From contig JBMNUI010000009.1 in NCBI GenBank assembly GCA_050946195.1, positions 1 through 46,722 of the forward strand: a stretch of DNA of 46,722 nucleotides, written 5' to 3'. This document shows, piece after piece, positions 16,406-24,590 of the stretch. The notes under the pieces are model-generated. The model did no database searches. It was not told the origin of the DNA and saw only the letters and a program-made list of their open reading frames with translations. The position numbers and the translations under genes are program-made. Each line of letters opens with the position of its first letter. The stretch's first letter is position 1. This stretch comes from UMGS1002 sp050946195. GTDB taxonomy: Bacteria > Bacillota > Clostridia > Oscillospirales > CAG-272.

Positions 16406-17200
16406 ATGGATTATCTTGCCAGAATAAAGGCCGAGAAAAGCAAGAAAAAAATCACAAACGAGCAGCTCTCCGAGATGACCGGCATACCGCTGAGCACCCT
16501 GAGCAAGATGCTTGCCGGCTTTTCGGAGTCACCGAAGCTGTTAAATATCGTGGCAATCTGCGAGGCGCTGGGCTGCTCGCTTGATTATATTGTGAACGGA
16601 ATACCCGAAAACACCAACAACTACACGCTCGAACCGGACGAGATAAGGCTTATCGAGGAGTACCGCAGGCTTGACCGGCACGGCCGGGAGATTGTGCGTG
16701 CGGTGCTCGACAAAGAATTAGAGCGGCTTATGGTCGAGGAGTACAAAAACGCCGCATCTCCCCGCGCGAAAATCCTGCCGATGGGTAAGGTCAGCAGCCC
16801 GGCTTTGGCGCGGGGTGAGTCGGAGTATTCCAAGCGTACGATATTGCTCTACAACCTGCCGGTCTCGGCCGGCCCCGGCGAGTATCTCGACGACAGCGCC
16901 GCCGAGGAAATCACTATTCCTGACAATGCAAAGACAAAAGATGCCGACTTTGCACTGCGTATCAGCGGCGACAGCATGGAGCCCAAATACCGCGACGGGG
17001 ATATCGTGCTTGTGCAGCGCTGCGACGAGGTGCAGGTCGGGGAGCCGGCAATTTATCTGCTGGACGGTGCGGGCTACTTCAAAATATTCGGCGGTGACCG
17101 GTTAATCTCGCTCAACCCCGAGTACGGAGACATATTGCTTAAGAACTTCACGGAGGTATACTGCAGCGGCCGGGTGATAGGGAAGCTCAGGAGAAAGTGA
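16406..17200 (+). CDS. XRE-type repressor with S24 (LexA/CI-like) self-cleavage domain
   Basis: Residues about 16-65 form a helix-turn-helix of the Cro/CI type (NEQLSEMTGIPLSTLSKMLAG). After a charged helical linker, the C-terminal half is an S24 peptidase: the cleavage site Ala155-Gly156 (LPVSAGPG), the nucleophile Ser190 (RISGDSMEP) and the general base Lys226 (GYFKIF). Such proteins repress their targets until RecA filaments, or another signal, trigger self-cleavage. The gene stands alone with no phage genes around it. Its divergent partner is the small two-TM protein, and a candidate operator lies between them. AAAGGGG precedes the ATG. All catalytic residues are present, so it should be active; the inducing signal is unknown. 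Confidence 0.88.
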   Translation: MDYLARIKAEKSKKKITNEQLSEMTGIPLSTLSKMLAGFSESPKLLNIVAICEALGCSLDYIVNGIPENTNNYTLEPDEIRLIEEYRRLDRHGREIVRAVLDKELERLMVEEYKNAASPRAKILPMGKVSSPALARGESEYSKRTILLYNLPVSAGPGEYLDDSAAEEITIPDNAKTKDADFALRISGDSMEPKYRDGDIVLVQRCDEVQVGEPAIYLLDGAGYFKIFGGDRLISLNPEYGDILLKNFTEVYCSGRVIGKLRRK

Positions 17201-17260
17201 AAAAAGGCGCGGCAGGGTCGCGCACGGAGCTGCACTCATTTCACTGTATTCCGGTTTATA

Positions 17261-17334
17261 AAAGCGTGCACGCGATGACTTTTCCCCCTTTTTTAGTGTT
17301 GTTGCCGGGGAAGTCAAGCGTGCGCGTTTTTTTT
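17261..17334. terminator. Terminator between convergent genes
   Basis: A long imperfect stem pairs GCACGC, TGACTT and CCCC on the left with GGGG, AAGTCA and GCGTGC on the right. Eight T's follow on the plus strand. It separates the repressor gene from the converging flippase gene. Confidence 0.75.
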
Positions 17335-17341
17335 GTGTTTC

Positions 17342-18733
17342 TTATACCCTTTCGGGCAGCAGAATCGCCAGATCGGTGCGCCTTAAAATTATATATCCTG
17401 CATAAAACAGGACATACACAATTAAGGCCGCAAGCTCGGGCAAAAGCAACGCCGCGCTGACGAATACCGCCGAGATTGCAAGGTCGGACAAAAGCTCCAT
17501 GAAGGCAGAAAGCCGCTCTTCTGTGTCGGCTACGGGATACGCGCTGAGAAAACAGCGCAGGGCCGCCGCAAGAACCGCGCTGACCAGTACAGCCCAAAGG
17601 CTCCCCAGCACATATGCCGAGAAAAAGCAGAGCACAATGCTAAATGCGGCAGAGAGCAGGTTTGCCGAGAGCAGTCGGCCCTCAAGCCTCATGACCTTAA
17701 GGCAGGTCTGGTTTACCAGCCGGGTTTTGCCCTCGAAAAGGCAGAGCGGCAGAAGGAGCGCCAGAGAGGAGGACTCGAGGGTATTCTGCGGGAGCCAGGC
17801 GGCAACTGCCGGCTTTGCAGGGAAGTAAACAAGAAAAACGGCCGGCAGCGCCAGCCCCAAGGCAACCCGCATCCGCGCGATTATGCGCTGCCGTGCTTCG
17901 TTGACCTCCTGCCGGAGCTCCGGGAAGACTACCATACCAATCTGTGCGCCAAACTGCATGATAAGCCCCGAGAGGGTGATTGCCAGCGAAATTCGCCCGA
18001 ACTCGGCCTCTCCCCAGCGAAAAATCACGGCAATCCGCGCCGCGCTGACTACAAGCAGACCCGAAAGATTCCCCCAGAGCAATCGTGAGCCCGCCGAGAT
18101 GTCGGCGACAGTCTGCGCCAATGGCGCACGGCCGGAAGTGAAGACTACCCGCCGGTTTTTTGATATGCAGTATAGAAGCGAGAGCAGCTTTGCGGCAATG
18201 CTTGCCGCAATATACGGCTCGTAGCTGTCGGCTCCCAAAAGGGCGGCCAGCGCCGCAAGGATGACAAAGGCCGCCCGGTCGATGACTATTGACATCGAAT
18301 ATGCCGTGGTCCGTCCGGTGGCCTGAAGCAGATACCCGAGAAAAGCCGCGGCGTTGAACACCGGCATATATACGAGAGCCGCACAGAGTACCCAAGCTCT
18401 CCCGCTCCCGCCGCAGGTTAAGATGACCGGGGGGATGATTGCTGCCGCCGCAGCAACTTCAAGCAGCACCATCAGCCGGAACTGGTGGCCCAGTCCCCCG
18501 AAATCGAGCTCTTCGTATTTCTGTCCGCCGAGCCGCAGATATATTCCGTCGCAGAGCCCCAGATGAAAAAGGCCGGAAAACGAACCGGCCAGGGTATACA
18601 ATTGCCAGAACCCGTATTCGGCGGCGCCCAGCCTTCCGGCCAGAAGCAGGACGGTTGCCGCGCTCACCGCGGCGGTGACACCCTGAGCCGTGAAGGCCGC
18701 GGCCGAGGCTCTTATCAGCTTGTGCTTGTCCAT
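17342..18733 (-). CDS. Polysaccharide flippase (Wzx/MOP-type, multi-pass)
   Basis: This 463-residue protein is almost wholly hydrophobic, with about 12 predicted spans. It opens with ASAAAFTAQGVTAAVSAATVLLLAGRLGAAEYGFWQLY, given here in pieces: AAFTAQGVTAAVSAATVLLL and AGRLGAAEYGFWQLY. That combination of a small-residue first helix and a G-AEYG-WQL segment is typical of polysaccharide export flippases, which move lipid-linked sugars across the membrane. AGGGGA precedes the ATG by six bases. It follows the sugar transferase gene by 51 bp on the same strand, and the two probably form one transcript. The rest of a capsule or exopolysaccharide cluster is absent. The specific substrate is unknown. 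Confidence 0.75.
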   Translation of the reverse strand: MDKHKLIRASAAAFTAQGVTAAVSAATVLLLAGRLGAAEYGFWQLYTLAGSFSGLFHLGLCDGIYLRLGGQKYEELDFGGLGHQFRLMVLLEVAAAAAIIPPVILTCGGSGRAWVLCAALVYMPVFNAAAFLGYLLQATGRTTAYSMSIVIDRAAFVILAALAALLGADSYEPYIAASIAAKLLSLLYCISKNRRVVFTSGRAPLAQTVADISAGSRLLWGNLSGLLVVSAARIAVIFRWGEAEFGRISLAITLSGLIMQFGAQIGMVVFPELRQEVNEARQRIIARMRVALGLALPAVFLVYFPAKPAVAAWLPQNTLESSSLALLLPLCLFEGKTRLVNQTCLKVMRLEGRLLSANLLSAAFSIVLCFFSAYVLGSLWAVLVSAVLAAALRCFLSAYPVADTEERLSAFMELLSDLAISAVFVSAALLLPELAALIVYVLFYAGYIILRRTDLAILLPERV

Positions 18734-18784
18734 TTAAAGTCCCCTGTCATGTTGCGGGCATTATGCTTACCGGCATATGTCTGC

Positions 18785-19438
18785 TTATTTGCCCTCATGC
18801 ACATCACGGCAGAATATGACGCAGAAGAAGGTCCGGCAGAGCAGTGCAATGTCAAGCCAGAGCGACATGCGGCGGACATATTCGGCATCAAGCGCCGCCT
18901 TGCGGCTGACCGAAATACAGTCGCGGCCGTGCACCTGAGCCAGCCCGGTGATACCGGGTCTCACGCCGTACACCCCCAGCCGGCGTCGCAGCTCAACAAG
19001 CTCGGTCTCTCCGGGGATCACCGGCCGCGGTCCGACCAGCGACATGTCGCCCATCATGACATTGAAAAGCTGGGGCAGTTCGTCTATGCTGAACCTGCGC
19101 AGGGCGGCGCCCACCCGCGTGATGTAGCGCTCGGGATGCTCAAGGGCGGCGCTCGCGCGGTCGGGCGGCGCGTCGGGCTTCATTGTCCGGAATTTATAGC
19201 ATACAAAGGGCTTCATGCCGGCACCGACCCTTACCTGCCGGAAAATCACGCCCCCGCCCCCCTCGAGCTTTATCGCAAAAGCGGCCAGCAGCATCGGTAT
19301 GGCCGCGATGATAAGCAGAATTGAGGCGACGATTATGTCAAACAGGCGTTTTGGCAGGCCGCCGTAGACCGGCCGGGCCATTTGAGCCGGCACAGCCGGC
19401 ACGAGCGGCAGTTCCCAGCCTTCTCTTGTTTCGTTCAT
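18785..19438 (-). CDS. Priming sugar-phosphate transferase (bacterial sugar transferase family)
   Basis: This 217-residue protein belongs to the short, PglC-like branch of PF02397: no extra N-terminal spans, one re-entrant membrane helix (LFDIIVASILLIIAAIPMLL) after a 30-residue start. The catalytic core is intact, with FRQVRVG, FVCYKFRTM, FSIDELPQLFNVMMGDMSLV, GPRPVIPGE and RPGITGLAQVHGRD. Such enzymes move a sugar phosphate from a UDP-sugar to undecaprenyl phosphate, starting an exopolysaccharide or glycan. The flippase gene follows directly. No further glycosyltransferase is near, so the chain must be built by genes elsewhere. Confidence 0.92.
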   Translation of the reverse strand: MNETREGWELPLVPAVPAQMARPVYGGLPKRLFDIIVASILLIIAAIPMLLAAFAIKLEGGGGVIFRQVRVGAGMKPFVCYKFRTMKPDAPPDRASAALEHPERYITRVGAALRRFSIDELPQLFNVMMGDMSLVGPRPVIPGETELVELRRRLGVYGVRPGITGLAQVHGRDCISVSRKAALDAEYVRRMSLWLDIALLCRTFFCVIFCRDVHEGK

Positions 19439-19637
19439 ATCAATCCCACAGATAATTCCTGCCGGAGTTTTTGCAGTCGAAGTCGGCCGGCAGACACAGA
19501 CTAATGTTATTTTGGTACCGTCAAAGCGCTTTTATACAAATTGCCGGTCTATTGCGGGGCAATGGCACTCATACACCGAAAATTTGCTTGTTTTGTGTGG
19601 AAAAAACGAGGGGCGCCGGGCGGTGTGCTCTTTTATA

Positions 19638-19666
19638 TTGACAATTATTGCACAATGGTATATAAT
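19638..19666 (+). promoter_or_regulatory. Promoter of tyrS
   Basis: A perfect TTGACA and TATAAT are 17 bp apart. The predicted start lies only about 53 bp before the tyrS ATG, which leaves no room for a T-box leader. Confidence 0.85.
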
Positions 19667-19725
19667 GCATACTACAGCAGCAAACATATGTTGTGCCGCA
19701 AGCTAAAAAAATCGGGGAAACGAAG

Positions 19726-20946
19726 ATGACGCTATATGAGGAACTTGTCGCACGCGGGCTTGTCGCCCAGTGTACCGACGAAGAACAAGTTAAAGACCTG
19801 ATAAACAACGGAAAAGCTGTTTTTTATATAGGATTCGACCCGACCGCCGACTCGCTGACCGCCGGCCATTTCATGGCGCTCACCTTCATGAAGCGCCTGC
19901 AGGCTGCCGGTAATACGCCTATTGCCTTAGTCGGGGGCGGCACCGCAATGATAGGCGACCCCTCCGGCCGCACCGACATGCGCCAGATGATGACTAAGGA
20001 GACTGTCGCGCACAACTGCGAGTGCATCAAGCGGCAGATAGGCCGATTTATCGACTTTTCGGAAAACAAGGCACTACTCGTCAACAATGCCGACTGGCTG
20101 CTCGGGCTCAATTATGTAGACTTCATCCGAGATGTCGGAATCCATTTCAGCGTAAACCGGATGCTCGCCGCCGAGTGCTACAAGCAGCGGCTTGAAAAGG
20201 GGCTCTCCTTCCTTGAGTTCAACTACATGATAATGCAGAGCTATGACTTCCTCTCGCTCAATGAAAAATATAACTGTAACCTGCAGTGTGGCGGAGACGA
20301 TCAGTGGTCGAACATGCTGGGTGGCACCGAGCTGATCCGCCGCAAGCTCGGGCGCGACGCCAACGCTCTGACATTCCCGCTATTACTTGACTCAAAAGGG
20401 GTTAAGATGGGCAAGACCGCCGGCAATGCGGTTTGGCTTGACCCGAACAAGACCAGCCCCTTTGACTTCTATCAGTACTGGCGCGATGTGGACGACGCCG
20501 ATGTGCTCAGATGTATAAGAAGGCTGACCTTCCTGCCACTCGAGCAGATTGACGAGATGGACAGATGGGAGGGAGCCCAGCTCAATAAGGCCAAGGAAAT
20601 CCTCGCTTATGAGCTGACCACAATGGTTCACGGCGAGGAAAATGCCGGGGCTGCACAAGCCGCAGCGCGAGCCCTGTTCGGTGCGGGCGCCGAGGCCGAA
20701 GTCCCGACGGTTGCCCTCTGTGACGACGACTTCAAGGACGACACGGTAGACATTATCACGATTCTGACCAAAGCCGGGCTGGTCGGCTCAAGGTCCGAGG
20801 CGCGGCGGGCTATTGAGCAGGGCGGCGTGTCGGTCGACGGCGAGCGGGTCACTGATATCAGGAAAACCTATACAAAAGCCGAGCTTGCCGGCGGCAGGAT
20901 ATTCAGGCGCGGGAAAAAGAGCTTTAAGAAGGTTAAGCAAATATAA
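19726..20946 (+). CDS. tyrS: Tyrosyl-tRNA synthetase
   Basis: I chose the ATG at 19726 (406 residues; MTLYEELVARGLVAQ), preceded by GGGGA; an ATG 33 bp upstream would add residues not usual in TyrS. The class I synthetase motifs are present: GFDPTADSLTAGHFM (the HIGH-like signature), YNCNLQCGGDDQWSNM (tyrosine and ATP pocket) and KMGKTAGNAVWLD (the KMSKS loop). The C-terminus holds an S4 RNA-binding domain (SRSEARRAIEQGGVSVDG). The enzyme charges tRNA-Tyr in the cytoplasm. The leader is short and I see no T-box, though many Firmicutes tyrS genes have one. Confidence 0.96.
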   Translation: MTLYEELVARGLVAQCTDEEQVKDLINNGKAVFYIGFDPTADSLTAGHFMALTFMKRLQAAGNTPIALVGGGTAMIGDPSGRTDMRQMMTKETVAHNCECIKRQIGRFIDFSENKALLVNNADWLLGLNYVDFIRDVGIHFSVNRMLAAECYKQRLEKGLSFLEFNYMIMQSYDFLSLNEKYNCNLQCGGDDQWSNMLGGTELIRRKLGRDANALTFPLLLDSKGVKMGKTAGNAVWLDPNKTSPFDFYQYWRDVDDADVLRCIRRLTFLPLEQIDEMDRWEGAQLNKAKEILAYELTTMVHGEENAGAAQAAARALFGAGAEAEVPTVALCDDDFKDDTVDIITILTKAGLVGSRSEARRAIEQGGVSVDGERVTDIRKTYTKAELAGGRIFRRGKKSFKKVKQI

Positions 20947-20965
20947 TAAAAATCTGCTTTCCTTG

Positions 20966-20994
20966 TTGTTGAATTACGGCATGTATGATATAAT
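20966..20994 (+). promoter_or_regulatory. Promoter of the phosphodiesterase-pepT-radC operon
   Basis: TTGTTG and TATAAT are separated by 17 bp, 30 bp before the ATG at 21025. No terminator is visible after tyrS, so read-through is also possible. Confidence 0.65.
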
Positions 20995-21024
20995 CACATT
21001 AATAGCATTGAGAGGATAGCATTG

Positions 21025-21759
21025 ATGCATGGCCTTTTCGTGCAGCGCAACTCCTGGAATCATCCAAAAATAATAGCCCACCGGGGCGCCTGTGCGCTCG
21101 AGCCCGAAAACTCACTGCCGGCATTCGAGGCGGCGGGCAGGCTCGGTGTCTGGGCGATTGAGACCGACGTGCACATGACCGCCGACCGCGAACTGGTCTG
21201 CTTTCACAACAAAAAAGTAGACGGGCTGACCACGGGGCAGGGTGCTATCGCCGATATGAAGCTCGCCGAGCTGAGAAAACTTCACATAACCGCCGGCAGC
21301 AATGTAGGCGCGCATACCCCCGATGAGCTGCGGATACCGACCTTTCTTGAGTACCTTCTGGTCTGCCGCCGGTACGGCTCGGTTGCCTTTGTTGAGCTGA
21401 AGACGGATATTGTCGGGGAGGCGCTTTACCTGGTCCGCCGCATGGGGCTTGAGGAGTATTGCGTTTTCTCAAGTGTGAAGCTTGAACACCTTGAGGAGGC
21501 AAGGGCGCGGTCGGACAAGGTTTTTGTCCACCATATATTCAGCAATGAGGAGAATATTCCGCGTCTGGTCGGGCTCGGGTATGCGGGGATGTCCTTTAAG
21601 ATTTCAGACCTTGACGATGTACCCGAGGGGCTGGTCGAGAGGGTTCACGAGGCGGGGTTGCGGGTCTGCTTCCGTGCCGCCGACACCCCCGAAATAATGC
21701 GGCGTGCCATTGACATGGGGGTCGATTATGTCCCGACCAACTGTGTATACAGACTGTAA
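21025..21759 (+). CDS. Glycerophosphodiester phosphodiesterase
   Basis: The ATG at 21025 (244 residues) has AGAGGA 8 bases upstream; a TTG one codon earlier is possible. The GDPD fold is shown by IIAHRGACALEPENSLPAF with the catalytic His-Arg and metal-binding Glu, AIETDVHMTADRELVCFHN with Glu, Asp and His, and the later FVELKTD. The enzyme hydrolyses glycerophosphodiesters to glycerol-3-phosphate and an alcohol. There is no signal peptide, so it acts in the cytoplasm. pepT begins 18 bp downstream and radC follows, suggesting one operon. Confidence 0.92.
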   Translation: MHGLFVQRNSWNHPKIIAHRGACALEPENSLPAFEAAGRLGVWAIETDVHMTADRELVCFHNKKVDGLTTGQGAIADMKLAELRKLHITAGSNVGAHTPDELRIPTFLEYLLVCRRYGSVAFVELKTDIVGEALYLVRRMGLEEYCVFSSVKLEHLEEARARSDKVFVHHIFSNEENIPRLVGLGYAGMSFKISDLDDVPEGLVERVHEAGLRVCFRAADTPEIMRRAIDMGVDYVPTNCVYRL

Positions 21760-21777
21760 TATCACGAGGAATATCGG

Positions 21778-23049
21778 GTGAAGGCATACAAAAGATTTTT
21801 AAAATATGTAAAAATCAACACGGCGTCAAGCGAGGGCAGCAAAACCACGCCCAGCACGCCGGGGCAGTTTGAGCTTGCGCGGCTGCTTGCCGGCGAGCTA
21901 AGCGAGCTCGGGGCAGTCGATGTCCGGGTCGATGACAAATGCTATGTCTACGGGACCATCCCGGCGTCGGTGGGCTATGAGGACGCCGTGAGAATCGGAT
22001 TTATTGCTCATCTTGACACCTCGCCGGATTTTTCAGGCGAGGGTGTAAGTCCCCGGGTGATATCCTGCTACGACGGCGGCGACCTTGCCCTCGGGCAGAG
22101 CGGGCGGGTGCTGCGCGTCTCTGAGTTCCCGCATCTTGCAAAGCTTCGAAGCAAAACCCTCATCGTGACCGACGGGAATACCCTGCTCGGCGCCGATGAC
22201 AAGGCGGGGATTGCCGAGATTATGACAATGGCCGAGCGCCTGCAGGAGAGCGGCGAGCCGCACGGGCAGATTTCAATCTGCTTTACCCCCGATGAGGAAA
22301 TCGGAGCCGGAGCCGATTATTTCAATGTTGCGGGATTCGGGGCCGACTTTGCCTATACTGTTGACGGCGGCGAGGCCGGCGAGGTGGTTTTTGAAAACTT
22401 CAATGCGGCGGGTGCCGGATTTGAAGTCAAGGGGGTGAGCATTCACCCCGGCGACGCCAAGGACAGAATGGTAAACGCGCAGCTTGTCGCCATGGAGATA
22501 AACGCCATGCTGCCGCCCGGCGAGACCCCGCGGGACACCGAGGGCTACGAGGGATTTTTCCATCTCTGCCGCATGGAGGGCAGCGTCGGCGAGGCGAAGC
22601 TGTCATACATCGTCCGCGACCACGACGCCGAAAAATTCGATAAACGAATAGAAATCCTGCGCGATATCGAGCGTGCGATCAACTCAAAGTACGGCGACGG
22701 GACGGCGGTTCTGGAAATCAAAGAGCAGTACAGAAACATGCGCGAGGCGATAATGCCGCATTATCATCTTGTTGAGAATGCCCTGGCTGCGGCAAAGGAT
22801 GCGGGAGTCGAGCTCCAAATACGCCCGATACGCGGCGGAACAGACGGCGCAAGACTCTCGTTCATGGGGCTGCCCTGTCCCAATCTCGGAACAGGGGGTT
22901 ATGCCTTCCACGGCCCGTATGAGCACATAACCGCCGAGGGCATGGAGGATGTTGTGAATATCCTGCTCGGCATTGTGCGGCGATACCGCAATATGAAACG
23001 CAGCACGATGCGCGAGGGGGGATTGAGTATTCAGAAAGGCATACGGTAG
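21778..23049 (+). CDS. pepT: Peptidase T (tripeptide aminopeptidase)
   Basis: This 423-residue M20-family metallopeptidase starts with GTG; GAGGA lies about 8 bases before. It releases N-terminal residues from tripeptides in the cytoplasm. Zinc ligands and catalytic residues are visible in IAHLDTSPDFSG, LLGADDKAGIAEI, TPDEEIGAGAD, YTVDGGEAGEVVFENFNAAG and TGGYAFHGPYEH. The substrate-binding IRGGTDGARLSFMGLP segment is also intact. Length fits the family. The gene follows the phosphodiesterase gene by 18 bp and precedes the RadC-family gene by 5 bp. Confidence 0.95.
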   Translation: MKAYKRFLKYVKINTASSEGSKTTPSTPGQFELARLLAGELSELGAVDVRVDDKCYVYGTIPASVGYEDAVRIGFIAHLDTSPDFSGEGVSPRVISCYDGGDLALGQSGRVLRVSEFPHLAKLRSKTLIVTDGNTLLGADDKAGIAEIMTMAERLQESGEPHGQISICFTPDEEIGAGADYFNVAGFGADFAYTVDGGEAGEVVFENFNAAGAGFEVKGVSIHPGDAKDRMVNAQLVAMEINAMLPPGETPRDTEGYEGFFHLCRMEGSVGEAKLSYIVRDHDAEKFDKRIEILRDIERAINSKYGDGTAVLEIKEQYRNMREAIMPHYHLVENALAAAKDAGVELQIRPIRGGTDGARLSFMGLPCPNLGTGGYAFHGPYEHITAEGMEDVVNILLGIVRRYRNMKRSTMREGGLSIQKGIR

Positions 23050-23054
23050 GGCTT

Positions 23055-23834
23055 ATGCACGACGGTCACCGGGAACGGATAAGGCGGCGGATAATTGCCG
23101 AGGGAACAGACGGCTTTGAGGAGCATCAGCTGCTCGAGGCTCTCCTGTTCTATTCGATTCCGCGCTCCGACACAAACGAAACCGCGCACCGGCTTATCGA
23201 GGAGTTCGGCTCGCTCGCCGGCGTGTTTTCGGCTTCCTACGAGGAACTATTGCGCGTTTTCGGTATCGGCGAATCAAGTGCGTTGCTCATCCGGCTTGTT
23301 GCCGGAATCAACCGGAAAATAGTGCTCTCCGAAAACAACAGGGAAGGCCAGTGCTTTGACTCATTGAGCAAAATCTGCAAGTATCTTGCAAACCTTTATG
23401 TCGGTATCAACGTCGAGCGGGTTTATCTTATGATGTTCGACAACAGCATGAGGCTTATCGACTGCGCCAGAATCTGCGACGGCACCGTAAATACCGCGGT
23501 CATGCTCCCGCGACTTATGATTGAAAAGGCGCTGCTCAAACGCGCCTCAAACGTTGTAGTTGCGCACAATCATCCGAACGGGGTGGCGGTGCCGTCGAGC
23601 GACGATATCTCGACCACCGAAATGCTGAGGGCGGCATTTGGCCTGGTGGGAATACAGATGCTTGAGCATGTGGTGATAGCGGGGAAGAACTATGCCCCGA
23701 TTATGAGAGGGCGCAATTTTGAAAACATGCGGGCCGGGATGAATGCCATCATCGAAAACAGGTATCCGATGATGAACATTTACAATAACCCGGCGGCCAC
23801 GCCCGGCTCAAATGATTCCTGCGATGATACATAA
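23055..23834 (+). CDS. radC: RadC-family protein with JAB/MPN domain
   Basis: This 259-residue protein has an N-terminal helix-hairpin-helix region (residues about 20-85, with SLAGVFSASYEELLRVFGIG). A JAMM domain follows, with His171 and His173 (AHNHPNG) and Asp184 (SSDD). RadC proteins were named for DNA repair but their activity is unproven. One oddity: most family members read HPREV about 20-25 residues before the HNHP motif, where the Glu is thought to be catalytic. Here the matching segment reads LPRLMIEKAL, so that Glu appears replaced, although the nearby Glu157 might serve. The tail of about 25 residues rich in Asn and Pro is unusual too. The gene is the last of the operon and ends in a terminator at 23841. 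Confidence 0.85.
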   Translation: MHDGHRERIRRRIIAEGTDGFEEHQLLEALLFYSIPRSDTNETAHRLIEEFGSLAGVFSASYEELLRVFGIGESSALLIRLVAGINRKIVLSENNREGQCFDSLSKICKYLANLYVGINVERVYLMMFDNSMRLIDCARICDGTVNTAVMLPRLMIEKALLKRASNVVVAHNHPNGVAVPSSDDISTTEMLRAAFGLVGIQMLEHVVIAGKNYAPIMRGRNFENMRAGMNAIIENRYPMMNIYNNPAATPGSNDSCDDT

Positions 23835-23840
23835 GAAGGT

Positions 23841-23861
23841 GGGGCTCAGCCCCGCTTTTTT
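23841..23861 (+). terminator. Terminator after the RadC-family gene
   Basis: GGGGCT (23841-23846) pairs with AGCCCC (23848-23853), followed by six T's. Confidence 0.8.
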
Positions 23862-23893
23862 GTGTGGCTCCGTCTCGCACCCCGGTTTACTTA

Positions 23894-24010
23894 CGGGGGG
23901 GCTCCGCCCCCGAACCCCCGCTCGAGACCCTTTTAAAAAAGTCTTGAGAATCCCCGAAAACTTTCAAACCTTTATCGCTGGTGGAGAAGCGGGGGCACAT
24001 GGCCCGCGTT
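23894..24010 (+). repeat. Composite dispersed repeat, copy A
   Basis: The copy has a GC-rich start (GGGGGCTCCGCCCCCG), then CTCGAGAC...GTCTTGAG as an imperfect stem around an A/T loop, then AGAATCCCCGAAAACTTTC, and ends in a hairpin built from AGCGGGGGC (23988-23996) and GCCCGCGTT (24002-24010). The same order of parts is found at 27717-27846 and 34430-34540. Confidence 0.7.
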
Positions 24011-24066
24011 TGCCGCCTTTAGCCCAACTGTCCAAAATGCATCCAGCAATCACAGAACGCAACATG

Positions 24067-24096
24067 AGAGCAGGGAAGTACCTGCTCTTGTTTTTT
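24067..24096 (+). terminator. Isolated terminator-like hairpin
   Basis: AGAGCAGG (24067-24074) pairs with CCTGCTCT (24081-24088), followed by TTGTTTTTT. No coding region precedes it closely, so it may end a small RNA or read-through from upstream. Confidence 0.6.
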
Positions 24097-24213
24097 GCTT
24101 GTCTTGCTTTATATGCCCGCGGGTCGTGCTACATAGAAGCATTTTACCCCGATAAGAGCAACTGATTTTATTTTGATTGGGGTTCTATAATTTTACCACC
24201 GGAAATCAGAAAG

Positions 24214-24317
24214 TACTAAATTTTGCGTTGAAAAATGAGGATAAACTTTAGTACGACACAATATCGGCGAGTCAAAAAATCGGTCAAATTACAGAACGGC
24301 AGGGGCAAAATTTAGTA
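24214..24317. repeat. 13-bp perfect inverted repeat spaced by 78 bp
   Basis: The arms are 24214-24226 and 24305-24317. A third relative, TTTAGTACGAC, lies between them. The enclosed piece is AT-rich compared with its flanks. It could be a small mobile remnant or an RNA stem. Confidence 0.55.
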
Positions 24318-24375
24318 TAAACGCCCGCAAAAACGGTAAAAAAACAGAAATAAATCGTAGAATAGACACAAAAAT

Positions 24376-24413
24376 CGGACGCTGTCGAATTCAGCGTCCG
24401 GTTTTGTTTTTTT
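24376..24413. terminator. Strong bidirectional terminator
   Basis: CGGACGCTG (24376-24384) and CAGCGTCCG (24392-24400) form a 9-bp stem. A long T-run follows on the plus strand and ATTTTTG on the minus strand. On the minus strand it would end the murA transcript after a 3' region of about 240 bases. Confidence 0.85.
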
Positions 24414-24480
24414 AAGTAAATGCGAGATGGCAGGATGAAATGTAAAGTTTGGCTTATAGGTTGCCCCGAAAAGTCCGGCA

Positions 24481-24590
24481 GGCAGCGCTAATACAGGTGG
24501 AGATCTGAGCCTGTGTGTTGCCCGGGACTGGGAAATACCCGCTTAGCGGCTTTTAGGTGAAGGATTGAGCCTGCGGGATGGTGAGGCAGA
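24481..24590 (+). ncRNA. Possible structured RNA with two similar domains
   Basis: Two 22-base segments, 24494-24515 and 24554-24575, match at 16 positions and lie exactly 60 bases apart. Each can form the same shape: an outer stem (GGCA with TGCC; CCCGC with GCGGG), a one-sided loop of about 12 bases, an inner stem (ACAGG with CCTGT; AGG with CCT) and a 12-base loop with TGAG at its 3' side. The strand is uncertain; on the minus strand it would be the 3' region of murA. I cannot match it to a known class. Confidence 0.35.

Noticed and set aside
17697..18395. 232-codon frame on the minus strand within the flippase gene, another phase
   Set aside because: High GC in the third codon position opens such shadow frames; the flippase frame has the membrane pattern, this one does not.
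18485..19324. 279-codon frame on the plus strand across the flippase and sugar transferase genes
   Set aside because: It is antisense to two recognised genes; its product shows no domain.
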